The notes beneath the pieces were generated by a model. That model was given only the letters and a program-made list of their open reading frames with translations, did not search any database and was not told where the DNA came from. Below are positions 47,053 through 56,050 of a stretch of DNA of 64,000 nt, in pieces (positions within the stretch are counted from its first letter, which is position 1; each line of letters opens with the position of its first letter). This DNA comes from Amycolatopsis sp. FBCC-B4732 (GTDB lineage: Bacteria; Actinomycetota; Actinomycetes; Mycobacteriales; Pseudonocardiaceae), in assembly GCF_023008405.1 (NCBI RefSeq), contig NZ_CP095376.1, positions 5,418,001-5,482,000 on the forward strand, given 5' to 3'. The position numbers and the translations under genes are program-made.

Positions 47053-47822
47053 AGGACCACGGCTTCGGGCCGGGCCAGGCCGAGGTCACCGGAGCGACCC
47101 GCGGTGATCAGTTCCACGATCTGGCCGTGGCTGACGTCCTTCGTGTGCACCTCGGCGACGAGCCGGCCGAGGTAGAGGACGGAGATGCGGTCGGCGACCT
47201 CGAACACGTCGGCCATGTTGTGGCTGATCAGCACGACCCCGAGCCCCTGCTCGGCCAGGCGGCGGACGAGGTCCAGCACCTGCCGGGTCTGGGCGACGCC
47301 GAGGGCGGCGGTCGGCTCGTCCAGGACGACGACCTTGCTGTTCCACAGGACCGACTTGGCGATGGCCACCGTCTGGCGCTGGCCACCGGAGAGCGAGGAG
47401 ACCGGCGTCCGGACCGACTTCACGGTCCGCACCGAAAGGGAGGCCAGCGTTTCGCGCGCGGCCTTCTCCATGCTGGCTTCGTCCAGCTTCCAGCTGCTCC
47501 CGCGCTCACGGCCGAGGAACATGTTCTGCACGATGTCGAGGTTGTCGGCGAGCGCGAGGTCCTGGTAGACGACCTCGATGCCGAGGTCGGCGGCGTCCTT
47601 CGGCCCCCGGATGTGGGCGTCCTGCCCGTTGAACCGCACGGCCCCCGAGTCGTACGGGTGGATGCCGGCGATGCACTTGACGAGGGTCGACTTGCCGGCG
47701 CCGTTGTCGCCGACCAGGGCGGTCACTTCGCCCGCACGCACGTCGAAGTCCACGTCGTGGAGGACGTGGACGGGGCCGAAGCTCTTGTTCAGGCCCTTGA
47801 TCTCGAGGATGGGCTCACTCAT
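47049..47822 (-). CDS. Sugar ABC transporter ATP-binding protein (single domain)
   Basis: A 257-residue ATPase. It has Walker A GDNGAGKSTLVK near residues 39-50, Q-loop in VYQDLAL, signature SSLSGGQRQTVAIA near 143, Walker B VVVLDEPTAALG near 165 and switch His in LISHNMADV. Most CUT2 sugar ATPases are fused doubles (RbsA, XylG); this one is half-size, so it probably acts as a homodimer. Preceded by the binding-protein gene (gap 90 bases) and coupled to the permease. Confidence 0.93.
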   Translation of the reverse strand: MSEPILEIKGLNKSFGPVHVLHDVDFDVRAGEVTALVGDNGAGKSTLVKCIAGIHPYDSGAVRFNGQDAHIRGPKDAADLGIEVVYQDLALADNLDIVQNMFLGRERGSSWKLDEASMEKAARETLASLSVRTVKSVRTPVSSLSGGQRQTVAIAKSVLWNSKVVVLDEPTAALGVAQTRQVLDLVRRLAEQGLGVVLISHNMADVFEVADRISVLYLGRLVAEVHTKDVSHGQIVELITAGRSGDLGLARPEAVVL

Positions 47823-47912
47823 GGCTGGCTTTACTCCTGGGTGGGGACCGGGCCGGGACGCGCCGTCGGGGTGCGCGTCCCGGCCCGGCTGTTCATGGGT
47901 GGAGCGGGCGGC

Positions 47913-49052
47913 TCAGGAGATGCCGAGCGAGGTGCACTTGGCGGCGAGGTCGCCACCGCAGATCTCGGCGGCCTTCACGTAGCCCTGGGTGACGACGGTC
48001 TTGACGTCCTTCTCCAGGATCGTCGTCGGGGTGAGCAGCACGGACTTGATGTCGCGGTTGTTCTTCGGGTCGTGCAGCTTCGCCGTCGCGATCGCGTCCG
48101 CACCGGCCGTGTCACCCTTGGCGAGGGCGGCGGCCAGCTTGGCGGTGGCCTCGGCCTCTTCCTTGATCGGCTTGAAGACCGTCATGTACTGGTCGCCGCG
48201 CATGACCGCCATCAGGCCGTCGGCGGTCGCGTCCTGGCCGGTGACCGGGACCTTCCCGTTGAGGCCGTTCTTCTTCAGGATGGTGATGACCGCGCCGGCC
48301 AGGCCGTCGTTCGCCGCGACGACGCCGTCGACCTTGCCGCCGTTGGCGGTGAAGATCTGCTCGAACGTCGTGCCGCCGAGCTGGTTGTCCCAGTCGTTGA
48401 TCGGCTGCTTCTGGATCCGCTTGAGCGTGCCGGCCGTGTTCAGCGGGTCGAGGACGGAGTCCTGGCCCTTGGTGAACAGCGTGGCGTTGTTGTCGGTCGG
48501 GGCGCCCTCGATCTGGACGAAACCCGCACCCGGCTTGGCCTTCAGCGCGTCGGCCATGGCCTGGCCCTGCAGCTGGCCGACCTTCTCGTTGTCGAACGAG
48601 ACGTAGTAGTCGGCGGAGCCGCCGAGGCTCGGGCGGTCGTAGTCGATGACCGGGATGCCCGCGGTCTTCGCCTTGGCCTCGACCGCGGCACCGACGGCCG
48701 GGTCACCGGGGGCGATGACCAGGACCTTGACGCCGGAGCTGATGAAGCCGTCGGCCAGGGTGGCGAACTTCTGGTTGTCGCCCTGGGCGTTCTGGACGTC
48801 GACCTCGAAGCCCTGCGCCGTCAGCGCGGCCGTCAGCATCGGCTTGTCGAAAGCCTCCCAGCGCGCCGAGGTGGCGGTCTCCGGGAGGATGACGCCGACC
48901 TTGCCGCTGGCGCCGCCGGCGGCGGCCGGCGCGGACGAGGAAGCGGAGTTGCTCCCCGTGCCCCCGCTGTCTGAACTGTTGGCACCGCAAGCGGTGAGCA
49001 CCAGGCCGGTGCTCACCGTGGCGGCGAGGAGGGTAAGGGTTCTGCTGCGCAT
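47913..49052 (-). CDS. Sugar-binding lipoprotein (periplasmic-binding-protein type 1)
   Basis: A 379-residue lipoprotein. The signal peptide ends in the lipobox LTAC with Cys22, then a Ser/Gly/Ala linker. The mature protein is a Peripla_BP_4 fold with VGVILPETATSARWEAFDKP, DGFISSGVKVLVIAPGDPAVG, the hinge FVQIEGAPTDNNATLF, and DGVVAANDGLAGAVITILKKNG. These resemble XylF-type binding proteins for xylose or related sugars. ATG 49052 has ggaagga upstream. First gene of the ABC-ROK operon, with the promoter and operator upstream. Confidence 0.93.
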   Translation of the reverse strand: MRSRTLTLLAATVSTGLVLTACGANSSDSGGTGSNSASSSAPAAAGGASGKVGVILPETATSARWEAFDKPMLTAALTAQGFEVDVQNAQGDNQKFATLADGFISSGVKVLVIAPGDPAVGAAVEAKAKTAGIPVIDYDRPSLGGSADYYVSFDNEKVGQLQGQAMADALKAKPGAGFVQIEGAPTDNNATLFTKGQDSVLDPLNTAGTLKRIQKQPINDWDNQLGGTTFEQIFTANGGKVDGVVAANDGLAGAVITILKKNGLNGKVPVTGQDATADGLMAVMRGDQYMTVFKPIKEEAEATAKLAAALAKGDTAGADAIATAKLHDPKNNRDIKSVLLTPTTILEKDVKTVVTQGYVKAAEICGGDLAAKCTSLGIS

Positions 49053-49155
49053 CCTCGTTCCTTCCGGATCCAAGCATTGGTGACGAGCGGCCGTCGACGG
49101 TTGCTGTCTCGGGCCTGCGGGGCGGTGATCCGGAGGGTCCCGGCGCACCGTCGCG

Positions 49156-49180
49156 CATATGTTGTGGGCGACAACATATG
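49156..49180. promoter_or_regulatory. Palindromic operator of the sugar ABC-ROK operon
   Basis: catatgttgt and acaacatatg form a perfect 10-bp inverted repeat with a 5-base spacer (gggcg). It is A+T-rich against a GC-rich background and lies 104 bases upstream of the binding-protein ATG, just downstream of a predicted promoter. ROK repressors bind sites of this form, and the ROK gene ends the same operon. Confidence 0.7.
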
Positions 49181-49199
49181 CCGCTGAGCGGCTGCGGGG

Positions 49200-49229
49200 A
49201 AGATAGCTGGATCGATTAAATGACACCAA
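49200..49229 (-). promoter_or_regulatory. Predicted promoter of the sugar ABC operon
   Basis: On the minus strand TTGGTG (49229-49224) and TATCTT (49205-49200) are separated by 18 bases. Transcription would start near 49193, placing the palindrome at 49156-49180 in the first part of the leader, where a bound repressor would block initiation or elongation. Confidence 0.5.
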
Positions 49230-49641
49230 TTGGACACGGTTCGGCAACACGAGCTGAACCTCGCCCGGAAAGAGCAGATCCGCTGACGATGTGATCGCCG
49301 GCACTCACCCTCTGTTACATCCAGGTTTCTTGACGCCGTGAAGGTACTCCTTCGGAGGGCACTGCGGGCAACCCGTGGCGAACCCACGCGACCGGGCGGT
49401 GATTGGTCGCCGACTTGCGGACTTCCGCGTGGATCGTGCCCGGGGAACCGCTTGCCGGGGGACGCACGGGCAGGTGACGGGTGACCGGGGACGCACTGAG
49501 CGTCACAAAGCGACTGGTACTGACCAGGAACGGACGGTGACCGCCGAGTTCAGCCGCTCGGGCGACATCGGGGCCGCCCGGCGGCGCGGGTGAGGATCTC
49601 GTGGCGGGCCCGGCCCAGGCGCGGGGAAACCGCGGCCGGGG
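49230..49641. other. Gene-free region before the sugar operon
   Basis: Small open frames occur on both strands (for example 49375-49593 and 49315-49506), but the products are Arg/Pro-rich, lack ribosome sites and show no recognisable motif. Local T-rich patches (tctgttacatcc, ggtttcttgac) stand out from the background. I see no tRNA, repeat or strong hairpin. Confidence 0.4.
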
Positions 49642-51378
49642 TCACCAGGACCGCAGCGTGACGATCCGCTCCTCGAGCTGCTCGACGGTCGCCATCGCGG
49701 TCACCGGGCCGCCGCAGACCCGGCGCAGCTCGTTGTGGATCGCGCCGTGCGGCTTCTTGGTCCGGTGGTGGTACATGCCCACCAGCGCGTTCAGCTCCTT
49801 GCGCAACGCGCCGAGCCGCTCGCTCACCGACTGCGGACGGGCCGCGGGCGGCGGGGCCTCTTCCTTGCCCGGCTTGCGGCGCTTCTCGTCGGCGATCTGC
49901 GCTTCCTGCCGCTTGCGCAGCAGGGCGCGGACCTGGTCGGGTTCCAGGAGCCCGGGCAGGCCCAGGTACTCCTGCTCCTCGTCCGAGCCGGAGAACACCG
50001 CCGTGCCGAACGAGTTGCCGTCGTAGATGACCTGGTCGAGCTCGGCGGAGGCGCCCAGCGAGGTGAACGCCTTCTCCTCTTCGCCCGGCTCGTCCTCGGT
50101 GCGGTTGGCCTGGGCGAGGAGCTCGTCCTCCCAGCCTTCCTTCTCCCGGTGCGGCTTGCCCAGCACGTGGTCGCGCTGCGCCTCCAGCTCGCTGGCCAGC
50201 TCCAGCAGCACCGGGACGGACGGCAGGAAGACGCTCGCCGTCTCGCCCTTCTTCCGGGCGCGCACGTACCGGCCGATCGCCTGGGCGAAGAACAGCGGGG
50301 TCGACGCGCTCGTGGCGTACACGCCCACGGCCAGGCGCGGGACGTCGACGCCTTCGGAGACCATCCGGACCGCGATGATCCAGCGCTCGTTGGTCTCCGA
50401 GAACTCCTTGATCCGGCCCGACGCCTTGGGGTCGTCCGAGAGCACCAGCGTCGGCGCCTCGCCGGAGATGCGCTCGAGGATCTTCGCGTACGCCCGCGCC
50501 GTCTCCTGGTCGGTGGCGATGACCAGGCCGCCCGCGTCCGGCACGCCTTGGCGGACCTGCGACAGCCGCGTGTCGGCGGCCTGCAGCACCGCCGGGATCC
50601 ACTCGCCGGACGGGTCGAGCGCCGTGCGCCACGCCCGCGCGTTCTGCTCCGCGGTCAGCGGCTCGCCGAGGCGGGCGGTGAACTCCTCCCCCGCGCTCGT
50701 GCGCCAGGAGGCCTCGCCCGAGTAGGCCAGGAAGACGACCGGCCGGACCACGCCGTCGGCGAGCGCGTCCGCGTAGCCGTACGAATGGTCGGCCTTGCTG
50801 CGCTGGAACCCGCCGGAGTCCGGCTCGTAGGAGACGAACGGGATGGCCGAGTCGTCGGACCGGAACGGCGTGCCGGTCAGCGAGAGGCGCCGGACGGCCG
50901 GGGTGAAGGCCTCGCGGATCGCGTCGCCCCAGGACTTCGCGTCGCCGCCGTGGTGGATCTCGTCGAGGATCACCAGGGTCTTGCGGTTCTCCGTGCGCAC
51001 CCGGTGCAGCGTCGGGTGCGCCGCGACCTGCGCGTACGTCAGCGCGACGCCGTTGTAGTCCGACGACGTGACGCCGGTGGTGTTGCGGAAGTTCGAGTCG
51101 ATGGCGATGCCGGCCGCCGCGGCCGAGGCCGCCCACTGGTGCTTGAGGTGCTCGGTCGGGGTCACGATGGTGACCGCCTCGATCGTGCGGTCGCTCAGCA
51201 GCTCCGCGGCGATCCGCAGGCCGAACACGGTCTTGCCGGCGCCGGGCGTCGCCACCGCGAGGAAGTCCTTCGGCTTCCGCGTCAGGTACTTCGTGAGCGC
51301 CCGCCGCTGCCACGCCCGCAGCGGGCGTGCGGTCGAGTCCTTCTCCGCGGGAGGCGCCCCGAGCTGCGTCTCCGTCAT
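49642..51378 (-). CDS. DEAD/DEAH-box superfamily 2 helicase
   Basis: A 578-residue ATP-dependent nucleic-acid remodeller. Motif I TPGAGKT near 44-50, Ia TPTEHLKHQW, motif II DEIHH near 138, motif III SLTGTPFRSDD, then a second RecA lobe with motif V MVSEGVDVPRLAVGVYAT and VI AQAIGRYVRA. The C-terminal 130 residues (Glu/Lys-rich, ending TVEQLEERIVTLRSW) are family-specific and resemble the actinobacterial type used in DNA repair or uncharacterised roles. It starts at ATG 51378 and is divergent from the YihY gene. Confidence 0.92.
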   Translation of the reverse strand: MTETQLGAPPAEKDSTARPLRAWQRRALTKYLTRKPKDFLAVATPGAGKTVFGLRIAAELLSDRTIEAVTIVTPTEHLKHQWAASAAAAGIAIDSNFRNTTGVTSSDYNGVALTYAQVAAHPTLHRVRTENRKTLVILDEIHHGGDAKSWGDAIREAFTPAVRRLSLTGTPFRSDDSAIPFVSYEPDSGGFQRSKADHSYGYADALADGVVRPVVFLAYSGEASWRTSAGEEFTARLGEPLTAEQNARAWRTALDPSGEWIPAVLQAADTRLSQVRQGVPDAGGLVIATDQETARAYAKILERISGEAPTLVLSDDPKASGRIKEFSETNERWIIAVRMVSEGVDVPRLAVGVYATSASTPLFFAQAIGRYVRARKKGETASVFLPSVPVLLELASELEAQRDHVLGKPHREKEGWEDELLAQANRTEDEPGEEEKAFTSLGASAELDQVIYDGNSFGTAVFSGSDEEQEYLGLPGLLEPDQVRALLRKRQEAQIADEKRRKPGKEEAPPPAARPQSVSERLGALRKELNALVGMYHHRTKKPHGAIHNELRRVCGGPVTAMATVEQLEERIVTLRSW

Positions 51379-51602
51379 GCCGGTCCCCCCTCGCTCAAGT
51401 GCTGTGACGTGCGAAAACCCTCACTGTGGTACCGGCTGCTGCTGCGTTGGGCGGCCGGCGACTTGCGGTGAGGGCACTGGAGCGAGTCTACCGGCCGGGT
51501 CCGACAGTTCCGGGCACCGGCACGGGTGATGTCCCCCGACACGCCCGGCCGCAGGGGGTGTGACGAGCCAAATCAGCACCGATGGACCATGCTGGACACG
51601 TC

Positions 51603-52748
51603 ATGGGTGAGGTGCAGCCGTCCGCAGCGACGAAGGTGGCCCGCAAGGGGCCGTGGCGCCTCCTCACGCGCACGCTCGGGAAGGCCTGGGAGGGCAACAT
51701 CTTCTCCGAGGCCGCCGAAGCGGCCTTCTGGCAGACGCTGTCGCTCCCGCCGCTGCTGCTCGGCCTGCTCGGCAGCCTGGGCTTCGTCGGCGAGTGGTTC
51801 GGCCAGGACGTCGTCGCGCAGGTCCACGACCGGATCATCGGCTTCTGCAAGACGATCTTCAGCGCCAACGCCGTCCACGACATCATCGAACCGACCGTGA
51901 ACAGCATCCTCACCGTCGGCAAGGGCGAGATCGTCTCGGTGGGCTTCCTGATCTCGCTGTGGGCGGGGTCGTCGGCGATGTCGTCGTTCGTGGACGCGAT
52001 CACCGTCGCGCACGACCAGTACGGCGTCCGCAACGACGTCTGGCAGCGGATCTTCGCGCTCCTGCTCTACCTGTGCGGCCTGGTCATCCTCGTGGTCGGG
52101 CTGCCGCTGCTGGCGATCGGCCCCGACCTGCTGCCGGAGTTCTTCCCGGCGGACTGGCGCCCGACCGTGACGTCGTGGGTGAGCGCGCTGTACTTCCCGA
52201 CCCTCGGCGCGATGATCACCCTCGCGCTGACCACGCTGTACAAGCTCGCGCTGCCGCGGAAGCTGCCGTGGCACCGCGGGCTGCCCGGCGCGGTGCTCGC
52301 CATGGTCGTGTTCCTGCTCTCGTCGGTCGGCCTGCGCGTCTACCTGAACTGGATCACCAAGACCGGCTACACCTACGGCGCGCTGGCCGCGCCGATCGCG
52401 TTCCTGCTGCTGATGTTCTTCATCGGGCTGGCCGTGGTCGGCGGGGCCTACTTCAACAGCGCGATCCAGGAGCTGTGGCCGGCGAAGGCGACCCGGCGGC
52501 AGCGGCGCAAGTGGCGGCGGCTGGAGATGGAACGCGCGTCCGAGCGGCTGCGCTCGGAAGACGGCCGCAAGCTGTGGGAGCGCACGACCACGCCGATGAA
52601 GCGCCCGCGCGCCGAAGACGTCTCCGGCAACGGCGACGCTCCGTCCGAAGAGGACACCTCGTCACCGAGCGCGCCGGAACCGGCACCCAGCGCTCCTCAG
52701 GGTCGGGTGTCCTCCCAAGGGACGACCCGGAATCCACCCTCAGACTGA
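51603..52748 (+). CDS. YihY/BrkB-family membrane protein
   Basis: A 381-residue protein with six or more TM helices between residues 40 and 300. It has the family feature NIFSEAAEAAFWQTLSLPPLLLGLLG and the later GALAAPIAFLLLMFFIGLAVVGGAYFN. The cytosolic C-terminus is basic (ATRRQRRKWRRLEMERASER) and then acidic, Ser/Pro-rich. YihY proteins are of unsettled function, sometimes linked to tRNA processing or transport. ATG 51603 fits the homologue-like start MGEVQPSAATKVA; ATG 51582 is in frame. The RND gene follows by 89 bases. Confidence 0.85.
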   Translation: MGEVQPSAATKVARKGPWRLLTRTLGKAWEGNIFSEAAEAAFWQTLSLPPLLLGLLGSLGFVGEWFGQDVVAQVHDRIIGFCKTIFSANAVHDIIEPTVNSILTVGKGEIVSVGFLISLWAGSSAMSSFVDAITVAHDQYGVRNDVWQRIFALLLYLCGLVILVVGLPLLAIGPDLLPEFFPADWRPTVTSWVSALYFPTLGAMITLALTTLYKLALPRKLPWHRGLPGAVLAMVVFLLSSVGLRVYLNWITKTGYTYGALAAPIAFLLLMFFIGLAVVGGAYFNSAIQELWPAKATRRQRRKWRRLEMERASERLRSEDGRKLWERTTTPMKRPRAEDVSGNGDAPSEEDTSSPSAPEPAPSAPQGRVSSQGTTRNPPSD

Positions 52749-52837
52749 GTCGCTCCTCAGGTCGGGCGTGGGACGCTTTCCGGGTCACTGACGCCGGCGT
52801 CGGTCGCCGCGTCGTTCCCGAGGGGGTTCCCAGAGTC

Positions 52838-55800
52838 ATGTCCGTGCTGGCCAGATTGAGCCTGCGCAACCGAAGCCTGATCGGCCTGCTCGCGCTCGTC
52901 GTCGTCGGGTTCGGGGCGTTCGCGCTGCCGCAGATCAAGCAGCAGCTGTTCCCGTCCCTGCAGTTCCCGCAGGCCCAGATCGTCACCGCGTACGCGGGCG
53001 CTTCGCCGGACGCGGTCGACCGGCAGGTCACCGAGCCGCTGGAAGGCGCGCTGCAGGGGCTGAAGGGGCTCGAGGAGGTCAACTCCACGTCCTCCGACGG
53101 CGTCTCGCGCGTGGTCGCCCAGTTCGAGTTCGGCACGGACATCGACGGCGCCGTCCAGCAGATCCAGCAGGTGGTGAACCAGGTCCGGACGCGGCTGCCG
53201 CAGAACTCCGAACCCGCCGTGTCCGCCGGCAGCACCGACGACCTGCCGGTGGTGCTGGTCGCCGCGGGCACCGCCGGTGACCCGCAGGCGCTCGCGCCCG
53301 CGCTGACCGACCAGGTCGCCCCGGAGCTGCGGAAGATCGAGGGCGTCCGCACGGTGACCGTCACGGGCGTGCAGCAGCCGCGCGTCACGATCACCCTCGA
53401 CTACGCGAAGCTGGCCGCCGCGGGCGTCGACCCGGCGTCGATCGCCACCTCGTTGCAGACGGCGGGGGCCGCGATCCCGGCGGGCACGCTGACCGAAGGC
53501 GGCAAGACGCTGAGCGTCCAGGTCGGTGGCGGGCAGACCACTGTGGACTCGCTCCGCAACCTCTACCTCACGCCGAGTGCGGCCGCTTCGCCGTCGCGGC
53601 CGGGCACCCCGGCGCGCGGGCCGGTGAAGCTGGGTGACGTCGCCGACGTCCAGGCCGGCTTCGCGCCGCCGACGTCGATCACGCGCACCAACGGCAAGCC
53701 GAGCCTCGGCCTCTCGATCACCATGGTGGACAACGGGAACGCCGTCGCGATCTCCGACGCCGTGCGCGACAAGCTGCCGGAGCTGGCGAAGAAGACCGGC
53801 GCCGAGATGAACGTCGTGTTCGACCAGGGCACTCCGGTGAAGGACGCGATCAGCGGCCTGACCACCGAAGGCCTGCTGGGTCTCGCGTTCGCCGTCGTCG
53901 TCATCCTGCTGTTCCTGCTGTCGGTGCGCTCGACGCTGGTGACCGCGGTGTCGATCCCGCTGTCCGTAGTGGTCGCGCTGCTGGCGCTGTGGACCGGCGA
54001 CCTGTCGCTCAACCTGCTCACCCTCGGCGCGCTGACCATCGCGATCGGCCGGGTGGTCGACGACTCGATCGTCGTGCTGGAGAACATCAAGCGACATCTG
54101 GCTTACGGCGAGGAAAAGCAGCGCGCGGTGCTCGACGGCGTCCGCGAGGTGGCCGGCGCGGTGACGTCGTCCACGCTGACGACCGTCGCGGTGTTCCTGC
54201 CGATCGCGTTCGTCGGCGGCTTCGTCGGCGAGCTGTTCTCGCCGTTCGCGATCACGGTGACGGTGGCGCTGCTGGCGTCGCTGCTCGTGTCGCTGACCGT
54301 GGTTCCGGTGCTGGCGTACTGGTTCCTGAAGCAGCCCGCGATCCCGGCGGACGCCATCGAGGCCGAGCGGGCGCGCGAAGCCGCCGTCGAGAAGGAGCGC
54401 CGCGGCCTGCTGCAGCGCGCCTACCTGCCGGTGATCCGGTTCGCCACCAAGCGGCGGCTGACCGTCGTGCTGCTGGCGCTGCTGATCTTCGCCGGCACGG
54501 TCGGGCTCGCGACGCGCCTGAACACGAACTTCCTCGACCAGTCCGGCGGCACCACGCTGAACATGACACAGAAGCTGCCCGCGGGCACCAGCGTCGAGGC
54601 CAAGGAGAAGGCCGCCACCTCGGTCGAGCAGGCGCTGGCGGCGGAGTCCGCGGTGCGGACCTACCAGGTCAGCGTCGGCGGGGGCGGGGCGTTCGGCTTC
54701 GGCGGCGGGACGAACACGAGCATCTCGGTCACGGTCGCGAAGGACACCGACCTCGACGCGCTGTCGGACCGGCTGCGCGCGAAGCTGGCGTCCCGGCCGG
54801 AGCTGGGCGAGATCAAGATCGGCGCGGACGCGTCCGGCTTCAACTCCGACCAGGTGTCGGTGACGGTGACCGCGCCGTCGGAGGCCGCGCTCAAGCCGGC
54901 GTCCGACCAGGTCGTGCAGGCGCTGGGCGGGGTGTCCGGGCTGACCGAGGTGACCAGCGACCTGGCCGTCGGTTCGCCGCGGGTGCAGGTCGAGGTGGAC
55001 GACGCCGCGGCCGCCGCGCGCGGGCTGTCGGCGAGCACCATCGGCCAGGTCGCCAACCAGGCGATCGCCGGCCGCACGGTGACGCAGCTGCCGGTCGGCG
55101 GGCAGCGCACGGACGTCGTGCTGCGCGCCGGCACCGCGCCGGTCACGGTCGACCAGGTGAAGGGCCTGCCGATCCCGGGTCCCACCGGCGTCGTCCGGCT
55201 CGACGAGGTCGCGAAGGTGTCCACTGTGGACGGCCCGGCGTCGGTGCACCGCACCGGCGGCGACCTTTCGACCACGGTGACGGCGAAGAACACCGGTGAC
55301 AACCTGAGCAAGACCACGGCGGACATCAAGTCCAAGCTGGACGGGCTGACGTTCACCGGCGGCGCGTCGTACTCGCTCGGCGGGGTCAGCCAGGACCAGC
55401 AGGAGGCGTTCTCGAACCTGTTCCTGGCGCTGCTGGCGGCGATCGCGATCGTGTTCCTGATCATGGTGGCGACGTTCCGCAGCCTGATCCAGCCGCTGAT
55501 CCTGCTGGTGTCGATCCCGTTCGCGGCGACCGGCGCGATCGGCCTGCTGCTGGCGACCGGCACCGCGCTCGGCCTCCCGGCGCTGATCGGCATGCTGATG
55601 CTGGTGGGCATCGTGGTGACCAACGCGATCGTCCTGATCGACCTGATCAACCAGTACCGAGCGGAGGGGATGAGCGTCGCGGACGCGGTCACCGAGGGCG
55701 GCCGGCGGCGGTTGCGGCCGATCCTGATGACGGCGGCGGCGACGATCTTCGCGCTGGTCCCGATGGCGCTGGGCATCACCGGCCAGGGCGGCTTCATCGG

Positions 55801-55987
55801 CCAGCCACTGGCGATCGTGGTGATCGGCGGCCTGGTCAGCTCGACGCTGCTGACCCTCGTGCTGGTCCCGACGCTGTACACGATGGTCGAGACCCGCAAG
55901 GAACGCCGCCACGCCCGCCGCGAGGCTCGCCGTCACCCGGCGAAGGCCCCGGAGTCGGAGTCCCTGGACCCGGCCCCGACCGCCTGA
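52838..55987 (+). CDS. RND-superfamily efflux transporter (AcrB/SwrC type)
   Basis: A 1049-residue proton-driven exporter. Twelve TM helices fall in two halves (first after LSLRNRSLIGLLALVVVGFGAF, then 330-530 and 860-1030), with two large extracellular loops (30-330 and 550-850). TM4 carries GRVVDDSIVVLENI, the paired Asp of the proton relay. The second-half signature is GIVVTNAIVLIDLINQY. The usual membrane-fusion and outer-membrane partners are absent from the window, as for Gram-positive SwrC-like pumps. ATG 52838 is set by homology to N-termini of the family. Substrate is unknown. Confidence 0.94.
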   Translation: MSVLARLSLRNRSLIGLLALVVVGFGAFALPQIKQQLFPSLQFPQAQIVTAYAGASPDAVDRQVTEPLEGALQGLKGLEEVNSTSSDGVSRVVAQFEFGTDIDGAVQQIQQVVNQVRTRLPQNSEPAVSAGSTDDLPVVLVAAGTAGDPQALAPALTDQVAPELRKIEGVRTVTVTGVQQPRVTITLDYAKLAAAGVDPASIATSLQTAGAAIPAGTLTEGGKTLSVQVGGGQTTVDSLRNLYLTPSAAASPSRPGTPARGPVKLGDVADVQAGFAPPTSITRTNGKPSLGLSITMVDNGNAVAISDAVRDKLPELAKKTGAEMNVVFDQGTPVKDAISGLTTEGLLGLAFAVVVILLFLLSVRSTLVTAVSIPLSVVVALLALWTGDLSLNLLTLGALTIAIGRVVDDSIVVLENIKRHLAYGEEKQRAVLDGVREVAGAVTSSTLTTVAVFLPIAFVGGFVGELFSPFAITVTVALLASLLVSLTVVPVLAYWFLKQPAIPADAIEAERAREAAVEKERRGLLQRAYLPVIRFATKRRLTVVLLALLIFAGTVGLATRLNTNFLDQSGGTTLNMTQKLPAGTSVEAKEKAATSVEQALAAESAVRTYQVSVGGGGAFGFGGGTNTSISVTVAKDTDLDALSDRLRAKLASRPELGEIKIGADASGFNSDQVSVTVTAPSEAALKPASDQVVQALGGVSGLTEVTSDLAVGSPRVQVEVDDAAAAARGLSASTIGQVANQAIAGRTVTQLPVGGQRTDVVLRAGTAPVTVDQVKGLPIPGPTGVVRLDEVAKVSTVDGPASVHRTGGDLSTTVTAKNTGDNLSKTTADIKSKLDGLTFTGGASYSLGGVSQDQQEAFSNLFLALLAAIAIVFLIMVATFRSLIQPLILLVSIPFAATGAIGLLLATGTALGLPALIGMLMLVGIVVTNAIVLIDLINQYRAEGMSVADAVTEGGRRRLRPILMTAAATIFALVPMALGITGQGGFIGQPLAIVVIGGLVSSTLLTLVLVPTLYTMVETRKERRHARREARRHPAKAPESESLDPAPTA

Positions 55988-55999
55988 CGGTCCGACCGC

Positions 56000-56045
56000 A
56001 CGACGAAGGCCCGCACTTTCACGTGAAAGTGCGGGCCTTCGTCGT
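56000..56045. repeat. CACTTTC/GAAAGTG palindrome between convergent genes
   Basis: A perfect 46-base palindrome centred between 56022 and 56023, with core gcactttcac/gtgaaagtgc. It lies 12 bases after the RND stop and ends five before the secreted-protein stop. It is a strong bidirectional terminator and a member of the repeat family also found at 17371 and 60641. Confidence 0.85.
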
Positions 56046-56050
56046 AGGCG

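Noticed and set aside
49315..49593. Small open frames before the sugar operon
   Set aside because: They overlap each other on opposite strands, lack ribosome sites and give no recognisable sequence.
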